The notes below the pieces were generated by a model. The model did not search any database and was not told the DNA's origin. It saw only the letters and a list, made by a program, of their open reading frames with translations. A DNA stretch of 60,770 bases, taken from Mycobacterium sp. E2479 (lineage in GTDB: Bacteria > Actinomycetota > Actinomycetes > Mycobacteriales > Mycobacteriaceae). The stretch lies in NCBI RefSeq assembly GCF_001667925.1, contig NZ_LZJR01000079.1, positions 1 to 60,770 of the forward strand, given 5' to 3'. Positions 9,605-17,636 of the stretch are shown here, piece after piece (the first letter of the stretch is position 1; every line of letters begins with the position of its first letter). The position numbers and the translations under genes were made by a program.

Positions 9605-10737
9605 GTGGTGGTATGCCTCGCGGGAGACGCCGGAGGCCGCGGCGCTGCAGGATCGGGTACGCGACGCCGGGCGCGCGGAGGCACGGGCGGCGGCTCAGCG
9701 GTTGGTGGCCACCGGGGAGCTGTTGGTACTGCGTTGCCGCGAGACGGGGGAGCGGGCCGAATGGTCGGCGGACGCCTGGGAAGCGGTGGCAGCGCAGGTG
9801 GCCGCGGCGGCGGGGTGCAGCGTGGCGATGGGCCACAGCTATCTGCGTTATGCCATGGCGATGCGGGATCGGTTGCCGGAGGTCGGCAAGGTGTTTCGGG
9901 CCGGCCACATCGACTATCGGGCGTTTCAGACCATCGTGTTCCGCACCGACTTGATCACCGATGCCGAGGTGCTGGTCCGGGTGGACGGGCAGTTGGCGGC
10001 GCTGCTGTCGCGGCGCCCGTCGCTGACCCGCGGTGGACTGGCCGCCGCGGTGGACCGGGTGGTGGCCGTCGTGGATGCCGATGCGGTGCGCCGCGCCCGG
10101 CAGGCGCTCAACGATCGGTATGTGGATGTGCTTGCCGACGCGTCAGGGATGGCGTATGTGACCGGCAGCTTGGTCGCGACCGACGGCAAGGCTCTGGATC
10201 GTCGCCTCGACGAATTGGCCGCGACCGTGTGCGATGCCGATCCGCGGACGGCCACGCAGCGGCGTGCTGATGCGTTGGGGGCATTGGCCACCGGCGGCTC
10301 GCGGCTGGTGTGTGGCTGCGGACGTCGCGACTGCGCCGCGGGCACGCCGGCACCCAAGGCCCACGTAGTGATCCATGTGATCGCCGAGCAGGCCAGCGTC
10401 GAGGGCCGCGGGTCCACCCCCGCGCCTTGCCCGGACGAGAAGGACTCATCCCGGCCGAGGTGCTCGCGCAGCTGGCCCGCTCGGCACGGCTGGTGCGACA
10501 CTGGCCGGCGCTGAACCCCGCTACACCCTTTGGACCGCACTGGCCGACTTCGTGCGCTGCCGGGATCTGACCTGTCGGGCTCCGGGGTGTGACCGTCCGG
10601 CCACCGACTGCGCTCTCGACCATACGATCCTCTACGCCGACGGCGGTGCCACGCATGCCTCTAACCTCAAGGCGCTGTGCCTTATTCACGGTCGGACCAT
10701 CACGTTCTGGAGCCATGTCGGCCCGCACCGTCGGTGA
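9597..10737 (+). pseudogene. 13E12-family HNH endonuclease, 5' portion, frameshifted and interrupted
   Basis: The N-terminal DUF222 region is intact from MFEWWYASRE to about 10435. The frame then shifts near 10440, where GLIPAEVLAQLARSARL continues in the next frame. It shifts again near 10517, where RYTLWTALADFVRCRDLTCR continues in the third. The HNH core CRDLTCRAPGCDRPATDC...LDHTI is recognisable, but similarity to the family stops at about 10700, where ACGTTCTGG coincides with the end of a minus-strand enoyl-CoA hydratase. The rest of the family sequence appears at 12221-12330 and 13757-13990. Two frameshifts and the split mean it cannot make the normal protein. Confidence 0.88.
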
Positions 10738-11548
10738 ACCGCTTCGCGCCTGACTGCAATTCGGATGCCGAACGCGACAAACTGTCGAACTCGAAGTCCA
10801 TCGCCTCGGCCTCGCTTCGACCCCATTGGTAGAGCGTCGACAGGCGGTCCGAGCGCAAGCACATTTGCGGCAGCGCCGAGAGTTCGGCAGCTAGCTCCTC
10901 TGCTGCCTCGCGGGCTGTGCCAGTTGGTACGACGCGATTCGCCAACCCGATAGCTAGCGCCTCGGTGGCGTCCACCGCTCGCCCGGTCAGGATCAGATCC
11001 ATCGCCCGACTGTGCCCGATCAGCCGGGGTAGTCGGACCGTGCCGCCGTCGATCAACGGTAAACCCCAGCGACGGCAAAACACCCCGAAGATTGCGCCCT
11101 CCTCGACTACCCGCAAATCGCACCACACCGCTAACTCAAGACCGCCAGCGACGGCATAGCCACTGACAGCAGCAATCACCGGCTTGGACAGGGTCATCCG
11201 ACTAGGACCCATCGGTCCCGGCCCGGTTGGGCTCACGGGGTTGAAGTCACCCGTTTCGGCCCCCTTCAGATCCGCGCCTGAGCAGAAATTCCCGTGATCG
11301 CCCCACAGCACCGCTATGGACGCCGAGTCGTCTGTGTCGAACTCAGCGAACGCGGCGAGCAGCGCCGACACAGCCGATCCATTGACCGCGTTACGAGCTT
11401 CCGGGCGATTCATGATGACCGTGGTCACGGCACCGTCCTTCTCGACCCGAACGCCGCCAGTGCTGTTGTGTTCAGTCGTCGTGCCCACGATCTCGACGTT
11501 ATCCGCCCCACCCGGGGTTTGCCCCAAAATGCCCACGCTGCTTGCCAT
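10700..11548 (-). CDS. Enoyl-CoA hydratase/isomerase family protein (crotonase fold)
   Basis: A 282-residue crotonase-fold protein. The oxyanion-hole segments are NFCSGADLKG and, further on, VSGYAVAGGLELAVWCDLRV. The acidic residue expected of an active hydratase may fall in EEGAIFGV. The start at 11548 (ATG) gives an unusual 20-residue leader; a GTG near 11497 is possible. The stop codon lies at 10700-10702, at the ACGTTCTGG junction with the 13E12 fragment. It sits inside the broken HNH gene and looks like a cargo gene. The substrate is unknown. Confidence 0.85.
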   Translation of the reverse strand: MASSVGILGQTPGGADNVEIVGTTTEHNSTGGVRVEKDGAVTTVIMNRPEARNAVNGSAVSALLAAFAEFDTDDSASIAVLWGDHGNFCSGADLKGAETGDFNPVSPTGPGPMGPSRMTLSKPVIAAVSGYAVAGGLELAVWCDLRVVEEGAIFGVFCRRWGLPLIDGGTVRLPRLIGHSRAMDLILTGRAVDATEALAIGLANRVVPTGTAREAAEELAAELSALPQMCLRSDRLSTLYQWGRSEAEAMDFEFDSLSRSASELQSGAKRFTDGAGRHGSRT

Positions 11549-11549
11549 C

Positions 11550-11598
11550 AGAGTGTTCTTCGGTCAGTCGATACCATCAGTGCTCAAAACGTTGCTGG
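11550..11598. repeat. Direct repeat copy A at a cassette boundary
   Basis: About 44 bp ending in TGCTCAAAACGTT(G)CTGG. It aligns with 12226-12274 over its length with one single-base gap, and the last 13 bp before the final CTGG are identical. The sequence resembles the part of 13E12 genes that encodes HHLLKTFW, so it may be a remnant of an attachment site. Confidence 0.65.
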
Positions 11599-11643
11599 CA
11601 GTGCCAGTATCGACGCGGTGGCCGACGGGGATACTCAAGAGTC

Positions 11644-12204
11644 ATGACTGGCTACGGCGATGGCGTGCTGTCGGATTCCCGCATCGCGGCGATGTCGCCC
11701 GATGAACGCCGCGACTTGATTCAGCGGCTGCAGCGTCCGCTTGACGAAGTGTTTCCACCACCCGTCGCGCGTCGCATGCGGCGGACGCGGTTGACCTTGA
11801 TGGTGGGCGGCTCGAGCGCATTGATTCCATGGATCGTCTACCTCGGTTTCAGCCTGCCCGCGAACTATGTTGCCCAGAACTGGCCGGCTACGTGGATGGG
11901 CTTCGACTGTCTGCTCGTTGCGTTCATGGCCGCGACCGCGGTGTTGGGCTGGCTGCGTCGCCAGCTGGTACTGCTCACCGCGTTCACGACGGGCGTTCTG
12001 CTGATCTGTGATGCCTGGTTCGATATCTTGACCGCCGGCCTGGGGCGAAATTTGGCTGTCCCGATGTTGACGGCCGCCATCGGCAACCTGCCGCTCGCGG
12101 CGATCATGATCATTGGCGCAGTGCGGATCCTGCGAGTGACAGCGATACGGCTCTTTTTTCTCGATCCCGGGACGCCGCTGTGGCGTCTGCCGTTGCTACC
12201 GTAA
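11644..12204 (+). CDS. Small membrane protein of unknown function
   Basis: A 186-residue protein with a basic N-terminal helix (DERRDLIQRLQRPLDEVF) followed by four predicted membrane helices: LTLMVGGSSALIPWIVYLGF, a segment around FDCLLVAFMAATAVLGW, one around LLTAFTTGVLLICDAWF, and LPLAAIMIIGAVRIL. No catalytic motif is visible. The ATG at 11644 follows the first direct-repeat copy, and the gene ends shortly before the second. It is the only gene between the two repeats, so it looks like a single-gene insertion. Confidence 0.7.
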   Translation: MTGYGDGVLSDSRIAAMSPDERRDLIQRLQRPLDEVFPPPVARRMRRTRLTLMVGGSSALIPWIVYLGFSLPANYVAQNWPATWMGFDCLLVAFMAATAVLGWLRRQLVLLTAFTTGVLLICDAWFDILTAGLGRNLAVPMLTAAIGNLPLAAIMIIGAVRILRVTAIRLFFLDPGTPLWRLPLLP

Positions 12205-12220
12205 CCGGGCCGGCGCCGCG

Positions 12221-12330
12221 TTGCTGAAATGTTCTCTAGCCAGTCGTTGCCACCACATGCTCAAAACGTTCTGGGTCGGCCGCAACGGCTGGAGCGACGA
12301 GCAACGGCCGGACGGCACGGGCATTTTTGG
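12221..12330 (+). pseudogene. Internal fragment of the 13E12 HNH gene
   Basis: The plus strand encodes a piece reading LKC...CHHMLKTFW, then WSDEQRPDGTGIF. This corresponds to the family segment that follows the HNH core ([22 protein letters not shown], from memory). It continues the 5' fragment that stops near 10700 and is itself cut off near 12328. It includes direct repeat copy B (12226-12274). Confidence 0.8.
12226..12274. repeat. Direct repeat copy B at a cassette boundary
   Basis: Ends in TGCTCAAAACGTTCTGG and pairs with the copy at 11550-11598. The terminal ACGTTCTGG also occurs at 10702-10710, the left junction of the broken 13E12 gene. It lies within a clear 13E12-derived coding segment. 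Confidence 0.65.
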
Positions 12331-12356
12331 AAGACACACCCCCAGGCGCGCCGCCG

Positions 12357-13676
12357 CTAAGAGGAAGCGACGGCGAACAAACGCCACTCACCCGGCACAC
12401 CCTTGAGGTCATGCGTGCCGCGATCCTCGAACTCGATTCCTGACCCGATCACCAAGTCGCGCAACGTACTCGACACCAGGACGTCGCTCGGCTCGGCCAG
12501 GGCGCTCACCCGCGCGCCGATGTGCACGCCAATCCCGCCGATGTCCTCGCCACGGACCTCGCACTCACCGGTATGCAACCCGGCGCGTACCTGGATGCCT
12601 AATGTCTGTACCGCGTCGCGAATTGCCATGGCGCAGCGTATCGCTCGCTGCGGCCCGTCGAACATCGCGAGGAAGCCGTCTCCCGAGGTGTTCACCTCGC
12701 GGCCCCGAAAGCGAGCGAGTTGCGAACGAACGACGGCGTCGTGAGCGTCGAGCAGAGCACGCCAATCGCGGTCGCCCATCTCCGCAGCGCGCCGTGTTGA
12801 GTCCACGATGTCGGTGAACAGCACTGTGGCGAGAACCCGATCATCGGCAACTTCTGCGCGGTGGCCTGTGAGGAACTCAGCGATCTCCTGAAATGAATCC
12901 CGCCACGGTTCCACGAAGTGGTACAAGTTGCGTCCGGGCAGTTCGACGTATTTCGTGCCAGGTATGTGGTCAGCGACATACTTGCCCCACGGGGGCGGGA
13001 CCATCGGGTCGTCGGTGTGCTGGAGCACGAGAGTTGGTACGCGGATGGTCGGAAGCACCGCCCGCACGTCTACCTCGGTCAATAAAGGCATTAAGAGAGC
13101 GTAGGTGCGTGGGCTCGCGGCAAGCCGGTCATGTCGCGCCAGCGCGGCGCCGATCTCCTCGTTGTATGGCATGTCGGGATTGATCGAAGGCCAGTAATTG
13201 CCCGTTCCCCACATGGCCGCCAGGCCAGCGATGATTTCCTCTGAATTAACTCCATCAGCCCGGTCATTAACTGGATTGGCGTAGCCCTCCAGCACCACGA
13301 GCGCGGAGGTACGCGCCGGATATGTAGCAGCGAACACCGCACCCGTCGCAAACGCACCGGGCCCGGTGATGAGTACTGCTTCGCGGCTCTGGAGATCGTC
13401 GAGCACCGCAGTGATGCTGTCGGCCCATTGCTCCAAGGTCGGCAGCGCGCCAGGCTCGACAGGATCCGACGCTCCACTCCCCGGCTGGTCGAAGAAGATC
13501 ACTCGCCCGAGCGATGTCATCGCCTCGACCCAGCCCTGAGTTGACGGCAGGTCCGGGAACAGCTCGCAACAGGTGAACCAGTTCGGGACGAACACGATGT
13601 CGCGGGGACCTTCGCGCGACGTGCGATAGGCGACGCCCAAGTCCCCGTTCATCGCATAGCGCGTCTCCGAGAACAT
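12357..13676 (-). CDS. Alpha/beta hydrolase-adenylate/guanylate cyclase fusion (LipJ/Rv1900c-like)
   Basis: A 439-residue two-domain protein. Residues 1-270 form an alpha/beta hydrolase-like domain (FVPNWFTCCELFPDLP, VIFFDQPGSGASD, VPTLVLQHTDDPMVPP). Its nucleophile elbow reads ITGPGAFATG, with Gly where the catalytic Ser is expected, so the hydrolase part may be inactive. Residues 280-439 form a class III cyclase domain: VLFTDIVDSTRRAAEMGD holds the metal-binding Asp, then GREVNTSGDGFLAMF and AGLHTGECE. The same domain order occurs in M. tuberculosis Rv1900c. It lies between two 13E12 fragments. Confidence 0.85.
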   Translation of the reverse strand: MFSETRYAMNGDLGVAYRTSREGPRDIVFVPNWFTCCELFPDLPSTQGWVEAMTSLGRVIFFDQPGSGASDPVEPGALPTLEQWADSITAVLDDLQSREAVLITGPGAFATGAVFAATYPARTSALVVLEGYANPVNDRADGVNSEEIIAGLAAMWGTGNYWPSINPDMPYNEEIGAALARHDRLAASPRTYALLMPLLTEVDVRAVLPTIRVPTLVLQHTDDPMVPPPWGKYVADHIPGTKYVELPGRNLYHFVEPWRDSFQEIAEFLTGHRAEVADDRVLATVLFTDIVDSTRRAAEMGDRDWRALLDAHDAVVRSQLARFRGREVNTSGDGFLAMFDGPQRAIRCAMAIRDAVQTLGIQVRAGLHTGECEVRGEDIGGIGVHIGARVSALAEPSDVLVSSTLRDLVIGSGIEFEDRGTHDLKGVPGEWRLFAVASS

Positions 13677-14156
13677 TGCGGAAGTGTAAGCCGAGGAACG
13701 CGTCGATTACTGGAGTCAGTCCGCTTGGCATGACCGCCAACTCGTCGGCGGGACCGTAATTTGGCCGCTGCCGGGCCCGCACACCTACGTCACGACCCCG
13801 GGCAGCGCGCTGCTGTCCCCGTCCTTGTGTGCGCCCCCACCGGCGATGCGCCCGCACCCGCCACACCCGGAAACCAACGCTGCGCCGACCCCACCGTCAT
13901 GATGCCCAAACGCCGCAGCACCCGCGCCCAAAACCGCGCGACACGCATCGCCACCGAACGGCGCCACAACCGCCAAGCACGATTAGCCGTTCAAGTAACA
14001 CACCCGGAGCGGCCGGTCGAGGGGCGACGGCGAGCCACCGCCTTTTGAGCAACTCTGCGCGGAGCCGACGTTTGCTGGGTCCCTCGATTTGTGCTGTCTT
14101 GTGGGCTGAATCCCTCTAGGATGAGTTTCCTTGATGCTGCCCTGCGGCCGGTCGGG
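13677..14156. other. 480-bp region between the cyclase gene and lpqM
   Basis: It contains the cyclase promoter region (13677-13756), the 13E12 C-terminal fragment (13757-13990) and about 165 bp of lpqM leader. I see no other gene. Confidence 0.6.
13757..13990 (+). pseudogene. C-terminal fragment of the 13E12 HNH gene
   Basis: The plus strand reads GTVIWPLPGPHTYVTTPGSA, then LLSPSLCAPTG, then MMPKRRSTRAQNRATRIATE, ending near ERRHNRQARLAVQ. This is the typical C-terminal tail of 13E12 proteins. It picks up where the fragment at 12221-12330 stops (DGTGIF versus GTVIWP). It is separated from the rest by the cyclase gene. No start codon context supports independent translation. Confidence 0.8.
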
Positions 14157-15614
14157 ATGAGGTTGCTCATGAATAGCCATGCGCTCAGGTCGGCATTCGC
14201 ATGGGCGGCGGCGGTCCTCGTGGTGGCCGGCTGCACGACATTCGTCGGCGGGCGTGCACTGTCGATGCTCAACGACCCCTTCCTGGTCGGTGGTCTGCCG
14301 GCGACCAACGGGCCCAGCGGAATCCGTTCGAACGCACCCAGGACGAAAGGCAAGGTGCTCAACACCGACAACGGGAAGATCGACTCGCTGGCGCTGCTGT
14401 CGGTCAACGACATCGAGGACTACTGGCAGTCGGTGTACGACCGGTCGCTGAAGGGCAAGTTCGTTCCGGTCAGCAAGATGGTGTCTTACAACTCGACCGA
14501 TCCGAGCAGCCCGATCGTGTGCCACAACGACACCTACAAGCTCGTCAACGCCTTCTACACCGGCAGATGCAATCTGATTGCCTGGGACCGCGGCGTATTC
14601 ATGCCCATGGCGCAGAAGTACTTCGGTGACATGTCCGTCACCGGTGTGCTGGCGCACGAATTCGGGCATGCGCTGCAGCAGATGGCGAAGCTGGTGACTA
14701 GACGGGACGCGACCATCATCCGCGAGCAGCAGGCCGATTGCTTCGCGGGCGTCTATCTGTACTGGGTCGCCGACGGCAAGTCGCCGCGCTTCACGCTGAG
14801 CACCGCCGACGGGCTCGACCATGTATTGGCGGGGATCATCACCACCCGTGACCCAGTGATGGACAGCGAAACGGTCAACGACGACGCGCACGGTTCGGCC
14901 TTGGACCGCGTCAGCGCCTTCCAGCTGGGTTTTCTCAGCGGTACCTCGGCCTGCGCGGCGATCAACCGTAACGAAATCGAGAAGCGCCGCGGCGATTTGC
15001 CAAACGCGTTGCGAGTCGACAACTCGGGGGCAACGGAGACCGGTGAGGTGTCGATCAACAAGGACACCTTGTCGAATTTGATGGATGTGCTGGGAAAGAT
15101 CTTCGCCCCGACCAACCCTCCGGCACTGTCCTACCAGCCGGCCGATTGCCCGGACGCCAAGGCGACACCACCGGCGTCGTACTGTCCAGGCACCAACACT
15201 ATCGTGGTCGACCTGCCCGGACTCGCCGCCCTGGGCACGGTCGCAGACGAGAAGCAACAGACGCTGCCGCAAGGCGACGACACCGCGCTGTCCGTCGTGA
15301 TGTCCAGATACGCGCTGGCGGTTCAGCATGAACGCGGCCTGGCAATGCAGAGTCCGTGGACCGCGCTGCGTACGGCATGCCTGACCGGTGTGGCACACCG
15401 CAAGATGGCCGAGCCGATCGACCTACCCTCGCACAACCAATTGCTGCTGACCGCAGGTGATCTCGACGAAGCGGTCGCCGGCCTGCTCACCAACCATCTG
15501 GTCGCCAGTGACGCTGACGGCACCAGCGTGCCGGCCGGTTTCACTCGGATTGCGGCGTTCCGCGGTGGCGTGACCGGCAATACGGACGCCTGTTATTCGC
15601 GCTACCCCATCTGA
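14157..15614 (+). CDS. lpqM: Lipoprotein metallopeptidase LpqM
   Basis: A 485-residue exported lipoprotein with the lipobox VVAGC at about residues 22-26 and a zinc-peptidase motif HEFGH at 167-171, followed by REQQADCFAG, a likely third-ligand region. The M. smegmatis orthologue has been reported to be needed for conjugal DNA transfer in recipients. An alternative ATG at 14121 would give 497 residues, close to the M. tuberculosis length I remember, but leaves a long hydrophilic leader. In M. tuberculosis it directly follows lpqL; here about 6 kb of extra DNA intervenes. Confidence 0.9.
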   Translation: MRLLMNSHALRSAFAWAAAVLVVAGCTTFVGGRALSMLNDPFLVGGLPATNGPSGIRSNAPRTKGKVLNTDNGKIDSLALLSVNDIEDYWQSVYDRSLKGKFVPVSKMVSYNSTDPSSPIVCHNDTYKLVNAFYTGRCNLIAWDRGVFMPMAQKYFGDMSVTGVLAHEFGHALQQMAKLVTRRDATIIREQQADCFAGVYLYWVADGKSPRFTLSTADGLDHVLAGIITTRDPVMDSETVNDDAHGSALDRVSAFQLGFLSGTSACAAINRNEIEKRRGDLPNALRVDNSGATETGEVSINKDTLSNLMDVLGKIFAPTNPPALSYQPADCPDAKATPPASYCPGTNTIVVDLPGLAALGTVADEKQQTLPQGDDTALSVVMSRYALAVQHERGLAMQSPWTALRTACLTGVAHRKMAEPIDLPSHNQLLLTAGDLDEAVAGLLTNHLVASDADGTSVPAGFTRIAAFRGGVTGNTDACYSRYPI

Positions 15615-15628
15615 CGAACCATCGACGG

Positions 15629-16498
15629 TCAACCCACTTCGGCGAGCCGCGGAATCACCTCGTCGCCCAAGCGGTTAACGAAGCCGAGCGGATCCGGATT
15701 GCCGGGCAGCGGGCCGATGTTGATCATGTCGACACCAAGCGCTGCGTAGCGTTCAACCGTCTTCAGGAATGTGTCGTCGAAAGGATCGGTGGTGGCCAGG
15801 CCGCCGGCTGTCTTGCGAATGTCATTGGGATTCCTGCCCACCTTGTCGCAGTGCCGGTTCAACACCTCGATCTTGTGCTCGAGCTCTTCGGCGTCAGCGG
15901 CCATGCTGTTCCAAATGTCGGCGTATTGCGCAACCAGGCGCAGCGTCTTCTTCTCGCCGTCCCCGCCGATCAGGATCGGAGGCCGCCGAATCGGCTGTGG
16001 CTCGCAGATGGTCTCGTTCAGCCGGTAGTGCGTGCCGGTGTAGGGCCCGTCGTCCTCACTCCACATCTGCCGGCAGATCTGCAGCGTCTCCTCCAGCATT
16101 TCGAAGCGGGTACGCAGTGGCGGATAGGGAATACCCAGTGCGGTGTGCTCACGTTCGTACCAGGCCGCACCCAGCCCCAACATCGATCTGCCCTGCGACA
16201 GCACGTCGAGGGTCGTGACCGCCTTGGCCAACATGCCGGGATAGCGGTAGGTGACGCCCGTGACCAGCAGGGCCAGATCGATCGTCGTCGTCTGGGCAGC
16301 CAGGAAGCCCAACGATGTGTAGCCCTCGAGGAACGGGTCCTCGGCGCGACCAATGTTTTCCATCTGGAAGAAGTGGTCCGCGAGGGTGAAGAGCGTGGCG
16401 CCGCCTTGTTCGGCGGCCTTGGCCACTTCAGCAAGCGTGGGGCCTAGTTTGGCCGGCTCGCCGGGCAGAAAATCGATGAAATGTAATCCCAATTCCAT
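15629..16498 (-). CDS. LLM-class F420-dependent oxidoreductase
   Basis: A 289-residue luciferase-like monooxygenase-fold protein that probably uses coenzyme F420. Typical features are LFTLADHFFQMEN near residue 36, VTGVTYRYPGMLAKAVTTLD near 80, GRSMLGLGAAWYEREH near 102 and PPILIGGDGEKKTLRLVAQYAD near 173. It lies 36 bp downstream of a MarR regulator on the same strand, so the pair is probably one operon controlled by that regulator. The substrate is unknown. Confidence 0.9.
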   Translation of the reverse strand: MELGLHFIDFLPGEPAKLGPTLAEVAKAAEQGGATLFTLADHFFQMENIGRAEDPFLEGYTSLGFLAAQTTTIDLALLVTGVTYRYPGMLAKAVTTLDVLSQGRSMLGLGAAWYEREHTALGIPYPPLRTRFEMLEETLQICRQMWSEDDGPYTGTHYRLNETICEPQPIRRPPILIGGDGEKKTLRLVAQYADIWNSMAADAEELEHKIEVLNRHCDKVGRNPNDIRKTAGGLATTDPFDDTFLKTVERYAALGVDMINIGPLPGNPDPLGFVNRLGDEVIPRLAEVG

Positions 16499-16534
16499 TG
16501 CAGTTTAGGTCCTTTCGCGTCCTATATTGGCGGG

Positions 16535-16966
16535 TCAATGGGTCAAGCGCTCGAGCAGCGACAACGCGTCGACGATGACGCGCCGCTCGGATTCGCTGTA
16601 ACGCTCCTGGATGGTGCGTGCCAGCCACTCTTCGCGGGCGCGTCGGCCGCTTTCGGCACGCCTTCTCCCCGCCTGGGTTAGTGAGACCACTTGGCGCCGG
16701 CCGTCATTCGGGTCCGGTTCGCGCTTGATGAGGCCGCGTTGGCCCAGGGCCGCCAGGATGGTGGCCATCGACTGGGGTCGTACCTGTTCCGCACCGGCCA
16801 ACGCACTGGCTGATGACGGTCCGTCTTTCCACAGCCGGGTGAGCACCGCCGTCTGGGACGGTGTCAGGCCGTCGACCGAGACGTCTTTCAACCGGCGCCG
16901 CAGCCGGCTGAACACCACCCGGATATCGCGGGCCGCCACTACCGCGGATTCGCTGACGTCGCCCAC
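16535..16966 (-). CDS. MarR-family transcriptional regulator
   Basis: A 143-residue winged-helix regulator. The recognition region is SASALAGAEQVRPQSMATIL, followed by the wing REPDPNDGRRQVVSLTQAG, and helical dimerisation segments at both ends. It probably represses its own operon with the F420 oxidoreductase downstream. A three-part inverted repeat lies directly in front of its start (16979-17018). Its ligand cannot be deduced. Confidence 0.9.
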   Translation of the reverse strand: MGDVSESAVVAARDIRVVFSRLRRRLKDVSVDGLTPSQTAVLTRLWKDGPSSASALAGAEQVRPQSMATILAALGQRGLIKREPDPNDGRRQVVSLTQAGRRRAESGRRAREEWLARTIQERYSESERRVIVDALSLLERLTH

Positions 16967-16978
16967 GCCAACATCCTA

Positions 16979-17018
16979 AATTAGACAGCTAAAACTGTCC
17001 AGTTGAAACTGCCTAATT
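16979..17018. promoter_or_regulatory. Probable MarR operator
   Basis: Outer arms AATTAGACAG (16979-16988) and CTGCCTAATT (17009-17018) are inverted with one mismatch. An inner ACAG...CTGT pair sits between them. The element starts 13 bp upstream of the marR start codon and is much more AT-rich than its surroundings. Confidence 0.65.
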
Positions 17019-17636
17019 CCGTCCCAGTAGCTGCAGAGCGGCATCGACCGCCAATGCCGGGACGTTCAGCGTCTTGGATCGCAGATCGTGTCGTGCACTG
17101 GCGATCTCGACGACGGCCGTCGTTCCGGTGATCAATGCCGCGGCGGCACGCAGCTCGTCGGGCGTGCCGAATGGATCCGACGTGCCGTGCGTGAACACCG
17201 TCGGAACCGTGATGTCGGGCAGGTGCTCGGTGCGCACGCGTTCGGGCTTGCCCGGGGGATGCACCGGATAGGAGAACAGCGTAAGCACGTCGACCGCGGC
17301 CTCCCCTGCCGCAACCACCATGGACGTCTGCCGACCGCCATAGGAATGCCCACCGGCGATCAGCGGGCCGTCGGCAAGGCCGCGGCACACCGCGATCGCC
17401 TCGACGATGCCGGCCCGGTCGGTGGCGGCGGAACCAGAGGGCGGGCCGGTGGGCCGGCGCCGGCGATACGGCAGGTTATAGCGCACCGCAAGCCAGCCAC
17501 GCTGCGCCCATTCCTCGCAAACCTGCTGCAGCAGAACGGCATCCCGGTTGCCGCCGGCGCCGTGGGTCAGCACTACCACGCCTTCTGGCGCACCGTCCGG
17601 TTCGTGTGCGATGCCCGCGATCCGATCGAGATTCAT
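17013..17636 (-). CDS. Alpha/beta hydrolase (Rv0421c-like)
   Basis: A 207-residue small alpha/beta hydrolase. VVLTHGAGGNRD near residue 20 holds the oxyanion loop, GGHSYGGRQTS near 95 the Ser nucleophile, TVFTHGTSDPFGT the Asp, and SARHDLRSK the His. The ATG at 17636 overlaps the thiD stop (ATGA), so it is co-translated with thiD. The length matches M. tuberculosis Rv0421c (about 209 aa). The substrate is unknown and a link to thiamine metabolism is only suggested by the operon. Confidence 0.85.
   Translation of the reverse strand: MNLDRIAGIAHEPDGAPEGVVVLTHGAGGNRDAVLLQQVCEEWAQRGWLAVRYNLPYRRRRPTGPPSGSAATDRAGIVEAIAVCRGLADGPLIAGGHSYGGRQTSMVVAAGEAAVDVLTLFSYPVHPPGKPERVRTEHLPDITVPTVFTHGTSDPFGTPDELRAAAALITGTTAVVEIASARHDLRSKTLNVPALAVDAALQLLGRN

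Noticed and set aside
10737..12220. An integrase or transposase that could have moved the inserted genes
   Set aside because: No recombinase motif was found in any frame between 9557 and 14156.
13983..15398. 471-codon frame opposite lpqM
   Set aside because: Shadow of lpqM, whose lipobox and HEFGH motif are clear on the plus strand.
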